Shown here piece after piece: positions 7,032 to 13,603 of a stretch of DNA of 13,603 nt (position 1 is its first letter; every line of letters starts with the position of its first letter). This DNA is from JALZVT01 sp039029135 (GTDB lineage: Bacteria; Pseudomonadota; Gammaproteobacteria; Pseudomonadales; Azotimanducaceae), in NCBI GenBank assembly GCA_039029135.1, contig JBCCGT010000044.1, forward strand, positions 1 to 13,603. Direction: 5' to 3'. The translations under genes and the position numbers were made by a program. Below the pieces are notes generated by a model. The model was not told where the DNA came from and made no database searches. It saw only the letters and a list, made by a program, of their open reading frames with translations.

Positions 7032-7937
7032 ATGTACGAAGATTTCTACAAATTTCTGGCTAAGCCGTTCTCACTGTCGGCGGACGCGGCCTGCTTTTTC
7101 ATGAGCCCGCAGCACGCCCAGGCCCTGGCCGTATTGCAATATTCGCTGCTCACGAGCGCCGGATTGACGCTGGTGACGGGAGAATCCGGCACCGGCAAGA
7201 CGCTGCTGGTACGGCGCGTGATGTCGAACCTCGACGACACGCTGGTCATCGGCAATATCGCCAACACGCACAGCGATTTCGGCAGCATTCTGCCGTGGGT
7301 GGCCTCGTCTCTGGAGCTGTCTACAAACGGCACCGACGCGGTCGAGATTTTTGAAGCGCTGGAGCGGTTCGTCGACAAACAGTCGGAGGCCGACAAACGC
7401 GTCGTCGTGATCATCGACGAGGCGCATAACCTGAGCCTGAGCGCGCTCGAAGAGTTGCGCCTGTTGACCAATCTGAATACGAGCGATGCACGGGGCATAC
7501 AGTTCGTGCTCGTGGGCCAGCCCACACTCGAGGAGAAGCTGGCCCAGGCGGCAGTGCATGATCTGGCTCAGCGCATCGCGCTGGACTTCAAGCTGGAGCC
7601 CTTCGATTTCGAGACCACTGACGAGTACATCAGCTATCGGCTGAGTCTCTACGGCGGGCGGCCGGAACTCATCGACTATCTCTCTCGCGCGACCGTCTAT
7701 TTTCACAGTCTGGGTATACCGCGCCTGATCAACAGTCTGTGCGATCTGGCGCTGGTCTACGGCTTCGGTGAGTCGCTTGAGACGATCGACATCAAGGTCG
7801 TGAAGAAGGTCCTGCTGTCAAAGAAGGTCAGTCTCAGCTACTTCAATCGCCTGCAGCGCAGCGAATGCGCCAGCAAGCTTCGCGAGTCGGTGCTGACCAG
7901 TCACGGCATAGACATCGCACGCTTCAGCGCCCAGTAG
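7032..7937 (+). CDS. ExeA-like AAA+ ATPase of the EPS/PEP-CTERM-locus type
   Basis: This is a 301-residue AAA+ ATPase. The start at ATG 7032 is chosen because MYEDFYKFLAKPFSLSAD is the standard opening of the ExeA/GspA family (M-Y-x-x-F-Y-x-x-x-x-x-P-F); the ribosome-binding site is weak. Walker A is GESGTGKT (50-57) and Walker B is VVVIIDEAHNL (124-134). A sensor-like strand is FVLVGQP (158-164), the arginine motif is LAQRI (178-182), and GIPRLINSLCDLAL (228-241) is the family's C-terminal signature. There is no transmembrane segment or peptidoglycan-binding domain, unlike full-length ExeA, so it matches the short form found in polysaccharide export and exosortase loci. It probably drives assembly or localisation of an envelope complex; the client is unknown. 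No ExeB or secretin gene is in the window. A 227-bp gap to the glycosyltransferase leaves open whether it has its own promoter. Confidence 0.85.
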   Translation: MYEDFYKFLAKPFSLSADAACFFMSPQHAQALAVLQYSLLTSAGLTLVTGESGTGKTLLVRRVMSNLDDTLVIGNIANTHSDFGSILPWVASSLELSTNGTDAVEIFEALERFVDKQSEADKRVVVIIDEAHNLSLSALEELRLLTNLNTSDARGIQFVLVGQPTLEEKLAQAAVHDLAQRIALDFKLEPFDFETTDEYISYRLSLYGGRPELIDYLSRATVYFHSLGIPRLINSLCDLALVYGFGESLETIDIKVVKKVLLSKKVSLSYFNRLQRSECASKLRESVLTSHGIDIARFSAQ

Positions 7938-7973
7938 ACAGCGGCCGCGTTGCGGCGCGCTTTCCCTGCCTTG

Positions 7974-8004
7974 AAAAAAACTGCGGGCACCCGTAGGTGC
8001 CCGC
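7974..8004 (-). terminator. Intrinsic terminator for the minus-strand lipoprotein gene
   Basis: A perfect 9-bp GC-rich stem (7983-7991 with 7996-8004) encloses a 4-nt loop, CGTA. Read on the minus strand, two bases then a run of seven T residues (complement of 7974-7980) follow the stem. This is a textbook Rho-independent terminator 73 bp past the lipoprotein stop codon. On the plus strand the hairpin has no T-run, so it is at best a weak terminator for the ATPase gene ending at 7937. Confidence 0.85.
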
Positions 8005-8077
8005 GGTAGTCTTGCCTGAATCCGAACTGCGTGCGGCCGCACCAGGGCGAACGCTGCGCCGATCGGCGGCTTGTCGG

Positions 8078-10036
8078 TTAGCGAACGGCGACCATCAGTT
8101 CGTTCGAGTAGTCGCTGGTCTCGCCGTCCTCGTTGGTCGCCGTCATGGCGATGTACACGTCGCCCGGTTCAACGACCAGCGTTTGGTACTTCGCGTTCTT
8201 GTTCACCGAGATCGCGCCGTTGTATCGCCCGCTGCGATCCCCGTAGTGAATCTGGTAGGTCTTGGCGTCCAGCGTGTCGCTCGGCGGCTGCCAGGTCAGG
8301 CGCAGCGCCTTGTCCGTCACCGTGACCATCGACATCGCCGAGCCGGCCGCGTTGCTGCAGGTCAGCACGTAGGTGCTGCCAATGTCGGGCGACGGCAGGC
8401 GGCTCTTGCCACGCAGGAACTGCTCTCCTGACCAAGCGCCCGAGGCCACGCAGCTGTCCGCGTGCTCAGAGTCCCAGTTCAGGCGTAGCTTGCCGGTGTC
8501 GCGGTGCTCATAGGAAATCGATACCTCCGGTGCCGGGGGCAGTACTTCCGCGACCGCGTCTTCTTCCTCTTCCTCCGGCACCGGATCAGGGGCCGGATCG
8601 CTCGGCTCCTCGACCGGCGGTTCGACCGGCAGCGTGTCGACCGGCGGGTTCGGAGCGCCTACTACCGGCTCGCCGACGGTAGGCGTGCCGATCTGAATGG
8701 ATGCGGAGCTGGAACCCGTGTCGTTGCGGCAGGTCAGCGTATAGGTCTCGCCCAGTTCGAATACCTTGCGCGAGCCGTTACGAAACTTGGTGCCCTCCCA
8801 AGCGCCGCTCGCGACACAGCCGCCGTCGCTGTTTGCCGAGCTCCAGCGGAGGTAACCCCAGTTGCTCTCGACGCGATCGAAGCTCATCTCGACCGTCGGC
8901 AGCGGTACGTCGGCGACCGGGCCGGGCTCTTCGGGCCGCGGAGCGGGTGCAATGGGATCCGGCGCTGGTGCCGGCGCAGGCGCGATCGGATCGGTTGCGG
9001 GCGCAGGTGCGGGCGCAGGCGCCGGCGCGGGCTCGATCGGATCGACTGAGGGGGCTGGTGCGGGAGCGGGCGCAGGCGCAGGTGCGGGCGCAGGCCTCGG
9101 CGCGCTCGGCTCCTCGGTCGGCTCCGGAGTGGCGGGGTTCGGTGCCGGCGCGACGGGTTCGACCGCGGGGAGCGCATTGCCGGCCTGCTCATTGGTCTCG
9201 GGCAGGTACTTTTCCAGCAAATAGGCGAGGGCGGCTTCGAACTCGTTGTCCCTGAGCGCTCGCGGCCAAATGAAGACGGCCGCCAACCGCATGCGCGTGA
9301 ATTTCGCGTTCTCGAGGTCAGCGCCGATGACCAGGCGATCCGCGATGGTCTGGTAGCTTTCTGAACGCTCGTCGATCAGTTCATGGTTGCGAAATTGACG
9401 CAGCGTCGAGGACTGCAAGATCGCCGTATGAATGAACCAGCCCGAGTTGGCACCCCGGCGACGCGTTTCCGCGCCGTTGACGCTGGAACTGCAGCCCGGC
9501 TTCACTGTGCTGCTGCCGGCATTGCTGGTGCCGGCGGCGAAGCCGCTGTTGCAGTTGTTGCTGCCATAGCCAACGCCGGTGCGGCCCTTGGTGCGATAGT
9601 CGGCGAGGACCATTACCGTGCGATCGTCGTTGCCTTCGGGCAGGTCGACGTCGGTGACGCGCTCCAGGCGGCTCGCCTGACCGTCGAAATCGATCATGGG
9701 CTTGCGATTCAGGGCGTTCTCTACAAGCCGCGGTGCTCCGACCGAACTCAGGGAGTTGTCGCGGCCGGACTGGTCCCACCAGTCTGTGACTATCCCTTGG
9801 GATGAGGTGACACCGGCATCGGCTTCGAGCTGCAGTGCCAGACCCTTAACGGGCATACCGGTAGCGTTTGGATCGATCGTGTCGACATCGCTGACGGCGT
9901 TGTCGGCCGCGGGCGGTGTATCGATTTCGGGTGCCGCATCTGGTGCGAGATCAAGCGGTGCGCCACAGCCCCCAAGCAGCAGCGCGGTAGCTAACGCGCA
10001 CTGGCGTGCGCGGAAGCCCAAACTCTCGTCGTGCAT
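8078..10036 (-). CDS. Lipoprotein with LamG-like lectin domain, Pro-Ala stalk, two Ig-like domains and FN3
   Basis: This is a 652-residue protein. ATG 10036 is chosen because GGAG lies 8 nt upstream and the signal peptide then has normal length. Residues 1-23 are a lipoprotein signal ending in the lipobox LGGC with Cys24; Gly at +2 suggests outer-membrane sorting. Residues about 63-280 form a LamG/concanavalin-like domain (DWWDQSG, IDFDGQASRL, FIWPRALRDNEF). Residues 313-367 are a Pro-Ala stalk. Residues about 378-450 and 503-573 are two related Ig-like domains, each with CVASGAW and a later LTC, a likely disulfide pair. They are separated by a Pro/Glu-rich linker. Residues about 577-652 resemble fibronectin type III (LTWQPPSD, YQIHYGDRSGRY, DYSNEL). 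No catalytic motif is seen. A surface-displayed glycan- or protein-binding role is inferred from the domains and the EPS neighbourhood. The gene is transcribed alone with its own terminator. Confidence 0.85.
   Translation of the reverse strand: MHDESLGFRARQCALATALLLGGCGAPLDLAPDAAPEIDTPPAADNAVSDVDTIDPNATGMPVKGLALQLEADAGVTSSQGIVTDWWDQSGRDNSLSSVGAPRLVENALNRKPMIDFDGQASRLERVTDVDLPEGNDDRTVMVLADYRTKGRTGVGYGSNNCNSGFAAGTSNAGSSTVKPGCSSSVNGAETRRRGANSGWFIHTAILQSSTLRQFRNHELIDERSESYQTIADRLVIGADLENAKFTRMRLAAVFIWPRALRDNEFEAALAYLLEKYLPETNEQAGNALPAVEPVAPAPNPATPEPTEEPSAPRPAPAPAPAPAPAPAPSVDPIEPAPAPAPAPAPATDPIAPAPAPAPDPIAPAPRPEEPGPVADVPLPTVEMSFDRVESNWGYLRWSSANSDGGCVASGAWEGTKFRNGSRKVFELGETYTLTCRNDTGSSSASIQIGTPTVGEPVVGAPNPPVDTLPVEPPVEEPSDPAPDPVPEEEEEDAVAEVLPPAPEVSISYEHRDTGKLRLNWDSEHADSCVASGAWSGEQFLRGKSRLPSPDIGSTYVLTCSNAAGSAMSMVTVTDKALRLTWQPPSDTLDAKTYQIHYGDRSGRYNGAISVNKNAKYQTLVVEPGDVYIAMTATNEDGETSDYSNELMVAVR
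8939..9100 (-). repeat. Pro-Ala repeat tract encoding the lipoprotein stalk
   Basis: Within the lipoprotein gene, about 54 codons alternate Pro and Ala, broken by three spaced inserts: VDPIEP, TDPIAP and DPIAP. The DNA is a matching run of GC-rich hexamer-like units. Such tracts form stiff extended stalks and can change length by slippage or recombination. Confidence 0.8.
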
Positions 10037-10367
10037 CACTGGCTCTCCAACCAACGATCGCGAGTTCCGTCATAGCTGTCCCGAGTAGACGGTTCGCGGG
10101 TTTCGACAGTGAGGAAGGTCTTGTCCCCTGCGAATCGATGGTATGCATTGAGTCCGTTTTAACCGTGGCGGAGTTCGCAAAAAGCTTACGAGTCGGACAC
10201 ATCTCACTTACAAACGGTGCCGGACGAAAGCCGCTTGTGAACGGCGTCACACTTTGTGCTGCATAGCCCCGCGCCCTCGAACGCACTGGTCGTGGGCCGC
10301 GACAAAGCGATCGCGACCAGCCTAGATGTGAGCCACCGCAGGGTTCCTGACGGGTCGCTTTCGGACA
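10037..10367. promoter_or_regulatory. Divergent intergenic region between lipoprotein and GT-C-like genes
   Basis: These 331 bp must hold the promoters of two divergent genes. The minus-strand ribosome-binding site GGAG lies within 10044-10048. The stretch 10141-10210 has several A/T runs and is the most likely promoter zone, but I found no confident -35/-10 pair on either strand. A hairpin-forming inverted repeat is present at 10286-10320. No small gene is supported. Confidence 0.4.
10286..10320 (+). repeat. Inverted repeat upstream of the GT-C-like gene
   Basis: CTGGTCG (10286-10292) pairs perfectly with CGACCAG (10314-10320). In RNA the stem extends to 10 pairs with two G-U wobbles and a 15-nt loop. 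It ends 47 bp before the next start codon and has no T-run, so it is not a terminator. It may be a leader hairpin or an operator, or it may be chance. Confidence 0.3.
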
Positions 10368-11612
10368 ATGCGAGCGATGACGATTCTGATTCGGTCGCCC
10401 CGAAGCAATGCCGCCGATGAGGCGGCCATTGAACGGATTTACGCCTCGCCCCGAGACCTCCTGTCCGCTCTCGCGGGCTGGTGCGCTTGCCTGCTGCTGC
10501 TTGGGCTGCTGTCGACGACCATTGCGCCGAGCTACAACTGGGACCTGGTGCCCTACGTTGCCCTTGCCGGTGAGCGCGACGAGACCACGTCGCGGGCCTG
10601 GCACGAACAGACCTGGCGTGACCTCGCGAGCGCCGTGCCGGGTACGCATCTGGCGCTATTGCGCGGCGCGGTCGCGCCTGATGCGGGTGAGCGCTCCGGA
10701 GACATCCTGCAGTTTCGCCGCCGCGTTGCGGAGGACCCCATCGCGCTCGAGCAGCAGCTACCTTTTTACGCCGTCAAACCCGCCTATCCCCTGGCGATTC
10801 GGGGCCTGGTCGCGATTGGTCTGGAACCCGTTCGGGCTGCGTTTGCGATTAGTGTGGCCGGCTGGTTTGCGCTTGGACTCGCGCTGTTTGCGCTTCTGCG
10901 GGTCAGTTTCAGGCTTTGGGTTGCGCTTGGCCTGTTGGGCGTGTTCATGGCGCTGCCCATGGTGCGCGCTCTCGGCGGCTTCGCGACGCCCGACTCCTGG
11001 TGTGCCGCGCTGCTGGTCGCCGGCATGGTCGCTTTGACGGTGTCGCGGCCAAGGTATGTTAGCGCGCTGGTGTTCTTCGTTTTCGCCGTGCTTGTGCGTC
11101 CGGACAGTCTGCTGCTGCTGTTGCCTATCGCCGCAGTGCTGGCGATCGGCGGCTGCGTATCGTGGCGCGTAGCCGCATCCGCGGCCTTGATTGGCGCGCT
11201 CTGTTTCTTCGCGCAATCGACACTAAGCGGCAACTATGGCTGGCTGACGCTGATGCACTACAGCTTCGTCGACTATGACCCCTATCCTCGATGGGCGCTG
11301 CAGCGGGTGGGTCTCTCCGAGCTTCTGCAGATCTATTGGTCACAGTTTGGGCACACGCGTCAGTTTTTCTGGTTTCTGGCGCTGGGGGGTGGCCTCACGT
11401 TGCTTGCGGTTCGCACGCGCTGGCTGTGGCCGCTGCTCGCGCTGCTCGCCTATATGGGCGCGCACTGGCTTGTCTTTCCAGACCAGAAGGATCGCATGCT
11501 GGTTGGCGCCTATCTGGTCATCGTGGCGGCCGCGGCCCAGCTTTCCCTGCGCTGGTTGATTGGCCTTCCTCGCCTGCGCGTGCTCCTTGCCACGAGCCCG
11601 GAAGCACGCTAA
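10368..11612 (+). CDS. Multispan inner-membrane protein, probable GT-C-type glycosyltransferase
   Basis: This is a 414-residue hydrophobic protein with roughly nine or ten predicted membrane helices (for example at about 33-53, 155-178, 183-200, 211-226, 229-255, 266-284, 333-348, 352-370 and 378-396). After the first helix comes a long, probably periplasmic loop with YNWDLVPY (Asp59). An acidic residue in this first loop is the typical GT-C catalytic site. RPD at 244-246 and a second loop with HYSFVDYDPYP (297-307) are other polar features. GT-C enzymes use polyprenyl-phosphate sugars as donors. The next gene encodes a GtrB-like synthase of such donors, which supports the assignment (inference). 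No family name can be given from sequence alone. The start may be ATG 10368 or ATG 10377; neither has a strong ribosome-binding site. Confidence 0.7.
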   Translation: MRAMTILIRSPRSNAADEAAIERIYASPRDLLSALAGWCACLLLLGLLSTTIAPSYNWDLVPYVALAGERDETTSRAWHEQTWRDLASAVPGTHLALLRGAVAPDAGERSGDILQFRRRVAEDPIALEQQLPFYAVKPAYPLAIRGLVAIGLEPVRAAFAISVAGWFALGLALFALLRVSFRLWVALGLLGVFMALPMVRALGGFATPDSWCAALLVAGMVALTVSRPRYVSALVFFVFAVLVRPDSLLLLLPIAAVLAIGGCVSWRVAASAALIGALCFFAQSTLSGNYGWLTLMHYSFVDYDPYPRWALQRVGLSELLQIYWSQFGHTRQFFWFLALGGGLTLLAVRTRWLWPLLALLAYMGAHWLVFPDQKDRMLVGAYLVIVAAAAQLSLRWLIGLPRLRVLLATSPEAR

Positions 11613-11737
11613 ACCCATACTAGGTGCCTTGCCCCGTTTCTTCTGTTCCGACGTTGCTCGCTACTTGTCGCGAGCCCGGACTAGGCTGCAGGGTTGGCCA
11701 GTATTATTCGATTCACCGTCGCGCGTTGGAGGTGTGG

Positions 11738-12736
11738 GTGTCCGGATCAGACATCATGCTGAGCATCGTCACGCCTGTGTACAACGAGGAAGAGGTCTGT
11801 GACGTCTTCTTCGATCGGCTGCTGCCGATACTTGCGTCGATCACGGCCGACTTCGAGGTCGTCTGCGTCGACGATGGCAGTCGCGATGGGACGCTGGAAA
11901 CGCTGATGCGTCGTCGCCGCGACGAGCCGCGCATCAAGGTCCTCAGCCTGAGCCGCAACTTTGGCAAGGATCCCGCGCTCATGGCTGGAATCGACTACGC
12001 CCGGGGCGCGGCGGTCGTGCCTATCGACGCCGATCTGCAGGATCCCCCAGAGCTGATCGCGGATATGGTCGCGAAGTGGCGCGAGGGCTATGACACCGTC
12101 ATAGGCGTGCGCTCTGATCGCTCGCAGGAGTCGCGGCCGAAGCGCTGGTCCGCGTCCATGTTCTATCGGGTGATGGGCCAGGTGTCAGCGGTTGACGTGC
12201 CGCCGAACGCCGGGGACTTTCGCCTGTTAGATCGCAAGCTGGTCGATGCGCTGCGCAGGCTGCCCGAACGCAGTCGCTTTATGAAAGGGCTGTATGCCTG
12301 GGTTGGCACTAACCCGACCTTTCTGTACTACGAGCGTCCGGAGCGCGTCGCGGGAAAGACCAAGTGGCGCTACTGGCGGCTGTGGAACTTCGCGCTGGAC
12401 GGCATCTTTTCCTTCACGACGCTACCGCTGCGAATCTGGACCTATGTCGGTGTGTTCGTGTCGGGCATGTCGGGGCTGCTTGGACTCTACATCGTGCTCA
12501 CTACTCTCATGCGCGGCGCCGATATGCCCGGCTCGACTACGGTGTTGCTGGCAGTACTGTTCCTGAGCGGTGTAAACATGATCGGGCTAGGCGTGCTGGG
12601 CGAATACATCGGCCGAATTTTTCACGAGGTGAAGCAGCGACCGCTCTATCTGGTCGATCGCGCGATCGGTTTTGAGCAGTTGCCCGAGGCGAACGGGCGG
12701 CCGATTCTGCCAGGCTCCCCGCGCTTGCTGGAATGA
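11738..12736 (+). CDS. GtrB/DPM1-like GT2 polyprenyl-phosphate glycosyltransferase
   Basis: This is a 332-residue GT-A fold family 2 glycosyltransferase that transfers a sugar from a nucleotide donor to polyprenyl phosphate on the cytoplasmic face. Numbering from GTG 11738: SIVTPVYNEEE (9-19), VDDGSRDGT (44-52), SRNFGKD (72-78) and the metal-binding DAD within PIDADLQDPPEL (95-106) are family hallmarks. Two C-terminal helices (about 233-256 and 267-290), followed by GEYIGRIFHEVKQRPLY, are typical of the GtrB/ArnC branch. I chose GTG 11738 because GGAGG (11728-11732) is 5 nt upstream; ATG 11756, at residue 7, is the alternative. It lies 125 bp after the GT-C-like gene on the same strand and is probably its donor supplier. 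Which sugar is used cannot be read from the sequence. Confidence 0.9.
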   Translation: MSGSDIMLSIVTPVYNEEEVCDVFFDRLLPILASITADFEVVCVDDGSRDGTLETLMRRRRDEPRIKVLSLSRNFGKDPALMAGIDYARGAAVVPIDADLQDPPELIADMVAKWREGYDTVIGVRSDRSQESRPKRWSASMFYRVMGQVSAVDVPPNAGDFRLLDRKLVDALRRLPERSRFMKGLYAWVGTNPTFLYYERPERVAGKTKWRYWRLWNFALDGIFSFTTLPLRIWTYVGVFVSGMSGLLGLYIVLTTLMRGADMPGSTTVLLAVLFLSGVNMIGLGVLGEYIGRIFHEVKQRPLYLVDRAIGFEQLPEANGRPILPGSPRLLE

Positions 12737-12770
12737 ACGGCGTACCGCTCGCATTTTGGTGGAATGTTGC

Positions 12771-12783
12771 CGCGAAGTTCGCG
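12771..12783. repeat. Short dyad CGCGAA-G-TTCGCG touching the birA ribosome-binding site
   Basis: Six-base inverted arms surround one base, and the right arm overlaps the first base of GAGGA (12783-12787), the birA ribosome-binding site. In RNA the tight loop would weaken the stem. As DNA it could be an operator half-site pair, though CG-rich dyads are common in such DNA. Confidence 0.25.
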
Positions 12784-12796
12784 AGGATGCGCCACC

Positions 12797-13603
12797 ATGA
12801 GCGAGTCGGTGATCAGCGCAAAGCAGGTCGAACAGTTGTTGGCGGGGATGTCCGTTCCGACGGCGGAGCTGAACGCTGACGTTGTCGAAAATTCGACGCA
12901 GTATGGTCTGCTGCTCGATGCGCATGGCGCGCGGCTGCCGACCTCTGTAGAGCCGCTGTGCGCTAAGCGTCTGAGTCGGCTGCTGAGCGAACGGGCGCGC
13001 GACGCGTGGCCGCGTCGGGAAATCAGATCGCTCTGTCCTTCAACAAACACGCAGCTCTTGGGCGAGGGCCGCGACGCATCCGGGCGACTGCTGACGACGG
13101 AGTTTCAGTCATCCGGCCGCGGCCGTCGCGGCCGTCGCTGGATCAGTCCCATCGGGCGCAACCTGGCGATCTCGCTGGTTTGGGAGTCGGATGGCGGGTT
13201 CGAGTCGTTCGCCGGATTGTCTCTGGTTGTTGGTCTCGCGCTGGTTGATGCCGTGCAGACGCTCGGCATTCGCGACGCGCGACTGAAGTGGCCGAACGAT
13301 CTGCTCGTGCCCATGGACCGCGAGGCCAGGACGGCCGAACGGGATGTGGCCGCCCGGGCAAGCAACTGGGGCAAGCTCTGCGGCATTCTGGTCGAGCTGC
13401 AACAGGTTGAAGACTGTTTTCTCGCGGTCATAGGATTCGGCATCAATCATGGCAGCCGCGCCTTGGCCGCGTCCGCGATCGATCAGCCCATCGCGGACGC
13501 CCACGAATTTCTGCCCGGCGTGTCTCGCCACGAGCACGCGGCCGGCTGTATAAACGCGCTGGCGGAAAATCTGCAAGCGTTCGAGCGCGACGGCGTAGAA
13601 CCG
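12797..13603 (+). CDS. birA: Biotin--[acetyl-CoA-carboxylase] ligase, 3'-truncated by window end
   Basis: The frame is open from ATG 12797 (GAGGA 9 nt upstream) to the last base, giving 269 residues without a stop. BirA attaches biotin to the biotin carboxyl carrier protein of acetyl-CoA carboxylase through biotinyl-5'-AMP. Conserved features are PSTNT (81-85), the biotin-binding loop SGRGRRGRRW (106-115), KWPNDLL with Lys164, KLCGILVE (193-200) and VIGFGIN (211-217). Two oddities stand out. The N-terminal region before HGARLP (43-48) is about 16 residues shorter than the corresponding part of E. coli BirA and shows no clear helix-turn-helix. Between KWPNDLL and KLCGILVE there are 22 residues, against about five in E. 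coli. The small C-terminal domain lies beyond the window. It begins 60 bp after the GT2 gene and may be read from the same transcript or its own promoter. Confidence 0.93.
   Translation, partial: MSESVISAKQVEQLLAGMSVPTAELNADVVENSTQYGLLLDAHGARLPTSVEPLCAKRLSRLLSERARDAWPRREIRSLCPSTNTQLLGEGRDASGRLLTTEFQSSGRGRRGRRWISPIGRNLAISLVWESDGGFESFAGLSLVVGLALVDAVQTLGIRDARLKWPNDLLVPMDREARTAERDVAARASNWGKLCGILVELQQVEDCFLAVIGFGINHGSRALAASAIDQPIADAHEFLPGVSRHEHAAGCINALAENLQAFERDGVEP

Noticed and set aside
7974..8004. Terminator for the plus-strand ATPase gene
   Set aside because: The A-run lies before the stem on the plus strand, so the T-tract follows the stem only on the minus strand.
8701..9255. Plus-strand frames rich in Gly-Ala or Arg-Ala across the Pro-Ala tract
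   Set aside because: They are reverse-strand readings of the repeat; the minus frame is continuous through recognisable domains with a lipobox.

Overview
The DNA is visibly GC-rich. BirA, a WcaJ/GumD-type priming glycosyltransferase, an ExeA-like AAA+ ATPase and a lipobox-bearing lipoprotein together suggest a Gram-negative, probably gammaproteobacterial, chromosome. An order such as Nevskiales or Salinisphaerales is only a guess. I see no tRNA, rRNA, CRISPR array, insertion sequence or phage gene.

Left part (1-4503): the 3' part of a very long secreted multidomain protein on the plus strand. It carries two copies of an Ig-like plus 'DWVHW' beta-sandwich module, a LamG-like domain, another Ig-like domain, an SGNH/GDSL hydrolase domain and a C-terminal beta domain. 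A minus-strand gene for an acidic, probably disordered protein converges on it, with only 9 bp between the two stop codons. A 473-bp gene-free region (4504-4976) then separates divergent genes.

Middle part (4977-7937): an apparent exopolysaccharide (EPS) initiation cluster on the plus strand. A 79-residue signal-peptide/transmembrane/basic-cluster protein lies 37 bp upstream of a polyprenyl-phosphate sugar-1-phosphate transferase resembling WcaJ/GumD. After a 227-bp gap containing a perfect 12-bp palindrome comes an ExeA-like ATPase of the kind found in EPS/PEP-CTERM loci. A strong intrinsic terminator at 7974-8004 has its T-tract on the minus strand and so serves the next gene.

Right part (8078-13603): a minus-strand lipoprotein with a LamG-like lectin domain, a Pro-Ala stalk, two related Cys-containing Ig-like domains and an FN3-like domain. 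Across a 331-bp divergent intergenic region lie a plus-strand GT-C-like multispan membrane protein and a GtrB/DPM1-like GT2 polyprenyl-phosphate glycosyltransferase. These two probably act in series: the GT2 would charge a lipid carrier and the GT-C-like enzyme would transfer the sugar in the periplasm. The window ends inside birA (biotin-protein ligase), a housekeeping gene that suggests the right edge of the surface-polysaccharide region.

Overall this reads as a cell-surface and exopolysaccharide island: priming and decoration of a glycan, plus secreted or anchored proteins with lectin-like and esterase-like domains that may bind or edit it. The individual enzyme families are recognisable. 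The less familiar parts are the modular SGNH protein, the short transmembrane protein, the acidic disordered protein and the lectin-stalk lipoprotein.
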